Positions 44,704 through 49,287 of a DNA stretch of 49,287 nucleotides are shown piece after piece. The stretch's first letter is position 1. Every line of letters begins with the position of its first letter. Under the pieces are notes generated by a model that worked only from the letters and a program-made list of their open reading frames with translations, did no database searches and was not told the origin of the DNA. Both the position numbers and the translations under genes were made by a program. Source of the DNA: an uncultured Rhodospirillaceae bacterium (GTDB lineage Bacteria; Pseudomonadota; Alphaproteobacteria; Rhodospirillales; Magnetospirillaceae); assembly GCA_903901915.1 (NCBI GenBank), contig CAIUSV010000025.1:1-49287 (forward strand), in the 5' to 3' direction.

Positions 44704-47274
44704 TCAGGCTTCCGCCGCCGCCGGCAGGGTGAACGAGAAGGTCGATCCCCGGCCGGGAACGGACTCCACCCGGATCTGACCACCGTGGCGTTCCACGATC
44801 TTCTTGCAGATGGCCAGCCCGATACCGGTGCCTTCGTAGCAGTTGCGGGTGTGCAGCCGCTGGAAGATGCGGAAGATCCGCTCGAAATACTGATCCTCGA
44901 TACCGATGCCGTTGTCGGCCACCCGGAACTCCCAGCCGCCGCCATGACGGACGCACGAGACCCTGACCTCGCTTACGCGCTCCGCCGCCCGATACTTGAC
45001 GGCATTGCCGATCAGATTCTGGAACAGCCGGGTGATCTGGGTGGCGTCGCCCATCACCATCGGTGGCGGCGTCGTCTCTTCGACCACGACCTGAGCGCCG
45101 CTTTCCTCGATGGTGGGGGTGAGGTGGCGGACGGCCTGACGAATCGCCGGCAGCACCGCAATTCTCGTCATCGCCGAGCCAAGGCGGTCCACCCGCGAGA
45201 ATTCCAGCAGATCAAGCACCAGTTGATCCATGCGCAGCGCGCCCTCGCGGGCGTATTCCAGGAATTCGTGACCGTCGGCATCGAGGCGATCGCCGTAGCG
45301 CCGGGCCAGGAGCGAGAGATAACTGCTGATCATGCGCAGCGGTTCGCGCAGATCGTGGCTGGCGACATAGGCGAACTGCTCCAGTTCCGAGTTGGAGCGT
45401 TCGATCTCGTCGATGGTGCTGGCGATCCTGGCTTCGGCCTTTTTCTGGTCGGTGATGTCGCGGGAATATACCGCCGCCTTGTCGGTGATGCCGTCGGCCC
45501 CGGCCACCGGATAGATGTGGTTGTCGTAGTGGAGGTCGCCGCGCCGGTCGATGTAGTGGAAGGGAATGCCGGTTTCCAGCACCTCGACCAGCGCCGCCTT
45601 GCGGCCGGCGGCCACCTCAGGGGGGAACAGGTCCCACAGGCAGGTGCCGGTGAGTTCCTCGGCGGTGCGGCCGAACCGCGCCGCCAGTACCGCATTGACC
45701 GCCAGCAGGGTGCCATCGACCGGAAGCAGCATGATGGCGTCGGCCGAGGCATTGAGCAGCGCCCGGATCAGCGCCTGGCTTTCCCGCAGGTTGGTCTCGA
45801 ACCGCTTGCGTTCCTCGATCAGGCGGATGATGCCTTCGGTTCCGGCGGGGTGGCCCTGGTCGTCGTAACGGACATGGGCGCTGATCGCCACCCAGACCGG
45901 GTGTCCGTCCTTGTGGCGCATGCGGAATTCCGAATCGGAGATCGATCCGCCGCCGGCCTGTATTGCCGCCAGCAAGGCCTCCCGGCCGTCGGGGTCGTAG
46001 AAGAACTCGACGGTGCAGCGGCCCAGCACCTCGTCGACGGTGTATCCCAGCAGCTTCTCGGCCGAGCGCGACGCCATCAGCAACCGGCCGGTGGTGTCGT
46101 TGCGATAGAAGATATCGGTCATGTTGTCGAGGATGGCCCGCAGGTCGGCCTCGGATCGCGCCAGATTCTCGGCGACGCGAAGCTGATCGGTGATGTCGGT
46201 CATGGTGCCGACGAGACCGACGACATTGCCGTCGGCGTCACGATAACCGGCCTTGCCGCAAAGCATCTGGTGGATCGAGCCGTCGGCGAACAGGGCTTCG
46301 ATCCGGTAGGTTTCCGGCTCTCCGCCCGCCAGCAGGCGCTGGTCCGCCGCGGCATGGACCGCGGCTCGATCCGGCGGGCAGATCTGGAAGGCCGACTGCC
46401 CGACCAATTGCTTGCGGGTGACGCCGAAATGACGCTCGAACGCCCGGTTGCAGGTCAGGTAGGCACCGGCGGCATCCTTGACGAAAACCGGATTCGGCAC
46501 CGTGTCGAACAGGGCGTCCTGGAACGCCAGTTGCGTCTTGATCGCCCGGCGGGCGGCGGCGTGCTGACGGACCTGACGCTCCAGCGCTTCGGTCTGCTGC
46601 GCTACCCGGGCGGCGAGTGCCCTGGTCATCTGACCGGCTTCCCGCCGCAGCAGGGCGATGGCGATGGCGACGTAGCCCAGGGCCGGGGCGCCGAAATACA
46701 TGGCAGGAATGCCGGCCAGATCGATGAGGTCGTGGATGGGGCCTTGGGCCACCACGGTTCCGACGCCACGCACCAGCAGCAGGGCCGCCCAGGCGCCGAA
46801 GACCCATTCCAGCAGCAGGCTTCCGTCACTGCGCTCGGTCCGGCGGCTGGAATGAAGGATGACTGCGGCGTGGGCGAACAGCGGCGCGCGGGCCAGCGAT
46901 ATCACCGCGACGCGGGCATTGATGCTGTCTTCGGCGGCGAGGAAATAGTATTCGCCGATCAGGGCCGCTGCGGCGAGACTGGCGTATAATCCCGGATTGC
47001 CGGGCCGTCCCAACAGCAGGCACAGTCCGGCGTGGGCGGCGATGGCCGAAGCCATGACCAGAAGGCTGCCGATCATGGTGGCCGGCATGGCCGGCATGGC
47101 GCCACGGAAAATGATGACCAGCACGCCGATGCCGTAGAGGGCGGCCGAGGCGGCGAACACCTCCCAGCTGCGTTTCCGGACGTGGAAATCACCATAGGCG
47201 ACGATCACCAGCGCGCTGGCCAGCGACGCGATCGCGGCCGAAAACGCCAAGGTGCCGGCGTCCAGTCTCAGCAT
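44704..47274 (-). CDS. Membrane sensor histidine kinase with three PAS domains
   Basis: An 856-residue kinase. Residues 1-215 form about seven membrane helices of a MASE-like sensor; three PAS domains follow (about 255-365, 375-490, 505-625), then HisKA helices with YVASHDLREPLRMI (phospho-His about 640) and a HATPase domain (about 735-850, NLIGNAVKYR, DNGIGI, GTGIGLAI). The SHDLREPL motif groups it with phytochrome-like kinases. Its stop lies three bases from the convergent HD-GYP stop. No response regulator is next to it. Confidence 0.9.
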   Translation of the reverse strand: MLRLDAGTLAFSAAIASLASALVIVAYGDFHVRKRSWEVFAASAALYGIGVLVIIFRGAMPAMPATMIGSLLVMASAIAAHAGLCLLLGRPGNPGLYASLAAAALIGEYYFLAAEDSINARVAVISLARAPLFAHAAVILHSSRRTERSDGSLLLEWVFGAWAALLLVRGVGTVVAQGPIHDLIDLAGIPAMYFGAPALGYVAIAIALLRREAGQMTRALAARVAQQTEALERQVRQHAAARRAIKTQLAFQDALFDTVPNPVFVKDAAGAYLTCNRAFERHFGVTRKQLVGQSAFQICPPDRAAVHAAADQRLLAGGEPETYRIEALFADGSIHQMLCGKAGYRDADGNVVGLVGTMTDITDQLRVAENLARSEADLRAILDNMTDIFYRNDTTGRLLMASRSAEKLLGYTVDEVLGRCTVEFFYDPDGREALLAAIQAGGGSISDSEFRMRHKDGHPVWVAISAHVRYDDQGHPAGTEGIIRLIEERKRFETNLRESQALIRALLNASADAIMLLPVDGTLLAVNAVLAARFGRTAEELTGTCLWDLFPPEVAAGRKAALVEVLETGIPFHYIDRRGDLHYDNHIYPVAGADGITDKAAVYSRDITDQKKAEARIASTIDEIERSNSELEQFAYVASHDLREPLRMISSYLSLLARRYGDRLDADGHEFLEYAREGALRMDQLVLDLLEFSRVDRLGSAMTRIAVLPAIRQAVRHLTPTIEESGAQVVVEETTPPPMVMGDATQITRLFQNLIGNAVKYRAAERVSEVRVSCVRHGGGWEFRVADNGIGIEDQYFERIFRIFQRLHTRNCYEGTGIGLAICKKIVERHGGQIRVESVPGRGSTFSFTLPAAAEA

Positions 47275-47353
47275 CCGCGGGTTCCCCCCTTACCCTTTCG
47301 CTCCAGGATAGAGGGGGGCTTGGTTAGCGTCCAGCGTTGCGAGATGGGGGCTG

Positions 47354-47566
47354 TCAAGCGGCTTCGGCGCAGATGTCGGAAAACCGCGAGGCCTCGCACC
47401 ATTCCCGGCTGACCGGGGCGCCGGTCGCGCCCAGGACGGAGTACCAGACGATGTCGTCGGCAACCCGGATAATCTCGCAGATGGCACGTTTCTCCTCGCC
47501 GGCTGCGCGGGAGTCCTCGCAGTAGCGACTGGCATGGACAAAACGAAGGCCAAATGAAGGTTTCAT
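47354..47566 (-). CDS. Small Cys-containing protein of unknown function
   Basis: A 70-residue frame beginning MKPSFGLRFVHASRYCED, with GGAG seven bases before the ATG at 47566; an ATG 18 bases upstream has a poorer site. It carries four cysteines (about positions 16, 29, 60 and 66) and reads like a small soluble alpha/beta protein. I do not recognise a family. The 79 bases to the kinase gene and the 135 bases upstream to yajQ hold no other gene. Confidence 0.6.
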   Translation of the reverse strand: MKPSFGLRFVHASRYCEDSRAAGEEKRAICEIIRVADDIVWYSVLGATGAPVSREWCEASRFSDICAEAA

Positions 47567-47701
47567 TGCAAGCTCCGGCTTCATATCGCCACAGAGGCGA
47601 AGACTGCTTGCTCTCTTGGTGACGCAGTGCAGCATAGCATGTCAAGTCTTACCATCCGGTTGATGGCGCCGGAAGGGCGTCATGCCGAAACCGCATGGCT
47701 C

Positions 47702-48187
47702 TCAGTCGCGGAAGTTGACGTATTGCAGCGGCAGATCGACGTCGAGCTTCTTGACCACGGCGATGGCTTCCTGAAGATCGTCGCGCTTCTTGCCGCTGAC
47801 CCGCAATTCGTCGCCCTGGATGGCGACCTGGACCTTGACCTTGCTGTCCTTGATCGCCTTGACCAGGGTCTTGGCCAGTTCCTTGTCGACGCCCTCCTTG
47901 ACAACGACTTCCTGGCGGACGGAGTTGCCCGCAGCCTTTTCCACCGTCTTGAAGTCCAGCGCCTTGGGATCGACGCTGCGGCGGGTGAAATAGACCTTCA
48001 GGAGTTCATGCATCTGTTTCAGCTTGGCGTCGTCATCGGCCAGCACGGTGATGACCTGCTCCTTGCGATCGACCGAGCACTTCGCTCCCTTGAAGTCGAA
48101 ACGCTGGGCGATTTCACGGGTGATCCCGGCCAGGGCGTTATCGACCTCGGCCATGTTGGTTTTGGAGACGATGTCGAAGGACGGCAT
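47702..48187 (-). CDS. yajQ: YajQ-family nucleotide-binding protein
   Basis: A 161-residue protein beginning MPSFDIVSKTN and ending PLQYVNFRD, both hallmarks of the YajQ/UPF0234 family. Members have two ferredoxin-like domains; a Xanthomonas relative binds cyclic di-GMP and affects transcription, and E. coli YajQ binds nucleotides. Context among c-di-GMP and sensory genes makes a signalling role reasonable but unproven. The 22 in-frame residues upstream of this ATG are not family sequence. Confidence 0.94.
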   Translation of the reverse strand: MPSFDIVSKTNMAEVDNALAGITREIAQRFDFKGAKCSVDRKEQVITVLADDDAKLKQMHELLKVYFTRRSVDPKALDFKTVEKAAGNSVRQEVVVKEGVDKELAKTLVKAIKDSKVKVQVAIQGDELRVSGKKRDDLQEAIAVVKKLDVDLPLQYVNFRD

Positions 48188-48224
48188 GGAGCAACCCCTT
48201 GATTTCCCGTGGACCAGGCCACGG

Positions 48225-48253
48225 ATATCACACGGGGCCGGCGTTGCTGTCAA
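48225..48253 (-). promoter_or_regulatory. yajQ promoter
   Basis: On the minus strand a perfect -35 TTGACA (48253-48248), a 17-base spacer and TGATAT (48230-48225). The -35 begins directly after the stop codon of the chemoreceptor gene. A small dyad, CCGTGG (48207-48212) with CCACGG (48219-48224), lies at the expected transcription start. Confidence 0.6.
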
Positions 48254-49287
48254 TCATACCGCCGCCCGCTTCATGTCGGAGCAGACCCGGCCCACGAAGG
48301 CATCGATGTCGTCGTTCATGCCGACGGTGCGGGCCGCCAGATCGCCGGCGGCGACCAGCACCTGACCGGCGGCGTCGGTGGCGGTGCCGGCGGTGCTGGC
48401 GACTTCGCCGATGGTGTTGGCCACGGTCTGGACGTTGGCGGCAACGCCGCGGATGTTGCGGCTCATGTCGGCGACGGCGGCGCTTTGCTGTTCGGTGGCG
48501 GCGGCGATGCCGGTGGCGTTGTCGTTGATCTCGCGGATCTTGCCGGCGATGTTGCGCACCGCGCTCACCGCCTGCTGGGTCGCCTGGCGCATGCCGGCGA
48601 TCTGGTTGGAAATCTCCTCGGTCGCCCTGGCGGTCTGGTTGGCCAGGGTCTTGACCTCGTTGGCGACCACGGCGAAGCCTTTGCCGGCCTCGCCCGCTCG
48701 CGCCGCCTCGATGGTGGCGTTGAGGGCCAGAAGGTTGGTCTGGCTGGCGATGTCGGTGATCAGGTTGACCACCTCGCCGATCTTCTGGGCCGCCTGATTA
48801 AGTCCCATGATGGCGGAATCGGTCTCATCGGCCACCCGCATGGTGTCTTGGGCCATGTCGGCCGAACTCTGGATGCGCAAGGCCACTTCGCGGATGCCGC
48901 CCGAAACCTGTTCGGCGGCGGCGGCTACGGTCTCGACATGGGCCGAGGCGTCCTCGGCGGCGGCGGCGACCCTGGAGGACTGGTCGCTGGTCTGGGTGGC
49001 GATGGCCGACATCTGTTGCGCGGTGGCTTCAAGCTCGGTGGCGGTGGCGGCGACCACGCCGGTCACGTGCTTGATGGTGTCGCCGACGCCGGTGGCTTCG
49101 GTGGCGAAGGTCCTGGTCCGGGTCTCCATCTCGGTCAATGCCCGGTTGATCAGGCGGGCATGGTCGCCGAATTCGCCGGCCATGCCCTCGGTGCGGATGT
49201 GGCGGAAATAGCGTCCCTCGGCGGTCAGCGCCATGGCGGCGTCGGCCTCCTTGGTGAAGACCTCGGTGAGGTCGAGCAGGCGGTTGA
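48254..49287 (-). CDS. Methyl-accepting chemotaxis protein, C-terminal part
   Basis: The last 344 residues of a chemoreceptor; the frame is open through the right edge, so the sensor domain and start are missing. The signalling hairpin tip is seen as [30 protein letters not shown]-type sequence with [13 protein letters not shown], the region that binds CheA and CheW. Heptad coiled coils flank it. The gene ends MKRAAV with no CheR/CheB-docking pentapeptide. Upstream residues ([15 protein letters not shown]) look like a linker from a HAMP or soluble sensor. Confidence 0.93.
   Translation of the reverse strand, partial: NRLLDLTEVFTKEADAAMALTAEGRYFRHIRTEGMAGEFGDHARLINRALTEMETRTRTFATEATGVGDTIKHVTGVVAATATELEATAQQMSAIATQTSDQSSRVAAAAEDASAHVETVAAAAEQVSGGIREVALRIQSSADMAQDTMRVADETDSAIMGLNQAAQKIGEVVNLITDIASQTNLLALNATIEAARAGEAGKGFAVVANEVKTLANQTARATEEISNQIAGMRQATQQAVSAVRNIAGKIREINDNATGIAAATEQQSAAVADMSRNIRGVAANVQTVANTIGEVASTAGTATDAAGQVLVAAGDLAARTVGMNDDIDAFVGRVCSDMKRAAV

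Overview
The window is high-GC, densely coded bacterial DNA. It looks like an alphaproteobacterium of the Rhodospirillales, most like Magnetospirillum/Paramagnetospirillum. This rests on overall gene style, a DivK-type single-domain regulator beside the ribosomal protein L33 gene and rnr, Liv-type transport operons carrying CoA ligases, NO-response genes, and many sensory genes. The genus is inference; the class is fairly secure. I saw no tRNA, rRNA, insertion sequence, phage gene or CRISPR array.

Layout. (1) 1-141: start of a thiolase gene running off the left edge, preceded by a 440-bp AT-rich non-coding region (142-581) full of a repeated octamer (TTGTGYAT). (2) 582-10215, minus strand: one probable eight-gene operon, livG - acyl-CoA synthetase - livH - livM - livK - livF - PaaK-like protein - aldehyde dehydrogenase. 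This pairs a branched-chain-amino-acid-type ABC importer with CoA activation, an arrangement usual for uptake of aromatic or aryl-alkanoic acids. (3) 10347-16711: valine/branched-chain acyl-CoA catabolism around a GntR/FCD regulator. 3-Hydroxyisobutyrate dehydrogenase and isobutyryl-CoA dehydrogenase are on the minus strand; the regulator, a MatB-type malonyl/methylmalonyl-CoA synthetase, 3-hydroxyisobutyryl-CoA hydrolase and an HSD10-like dehydrogenase are on the plus strand. Matching operator-like sites containing TTGTATCCA lie in both intergenic regions. (4) 16821-17871: a small zinc-ribbon protein and a glutamate racemase homologue whose first catalytic cysteine is replaced by Asp. (5) 17936-21809: two tandem CRP/FNR regulators, then a perfect TTGAC-N4-GTCAA box and a tightly coupled operon of a double-DUF2249 protein, an NnrS/heme-copper-like membrane protein and a hemerythrin-like protein. 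This is probably a nitric-oxide or nitrogen-oxide response unit. (6) 21816-36/37 kb: housekeeping genes (purU, divK, rpmG, a GGDEF protein, a C-terminal processing protease, an acyltransferase, rnr, ettA, a CBS protein, tusA, ampD, an EamA exporter, uup). (7) 37237-49287: signalling genes: a Cache-PAS histidine kinase, a second CBS protein, an SGNH-fold protein, a Cache-HAMP-GAF-HD-GYP protein, a multi-PAS histidine kinase, yajQ and the C-terminal part of a chemoreceptor.

The points most worth following up are the PaaK-like protein that has lost both signature motifs of adenylate-forming ligases inside a transporter operon, the Cys-to-Asp change in MurI, the CRP/FNR - palindrome - DUF2249/NnrS-like/hemerythrin unit, and the helically phased octamer cluster ahead of the thiolase. 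No single feature proves an undescribed system.
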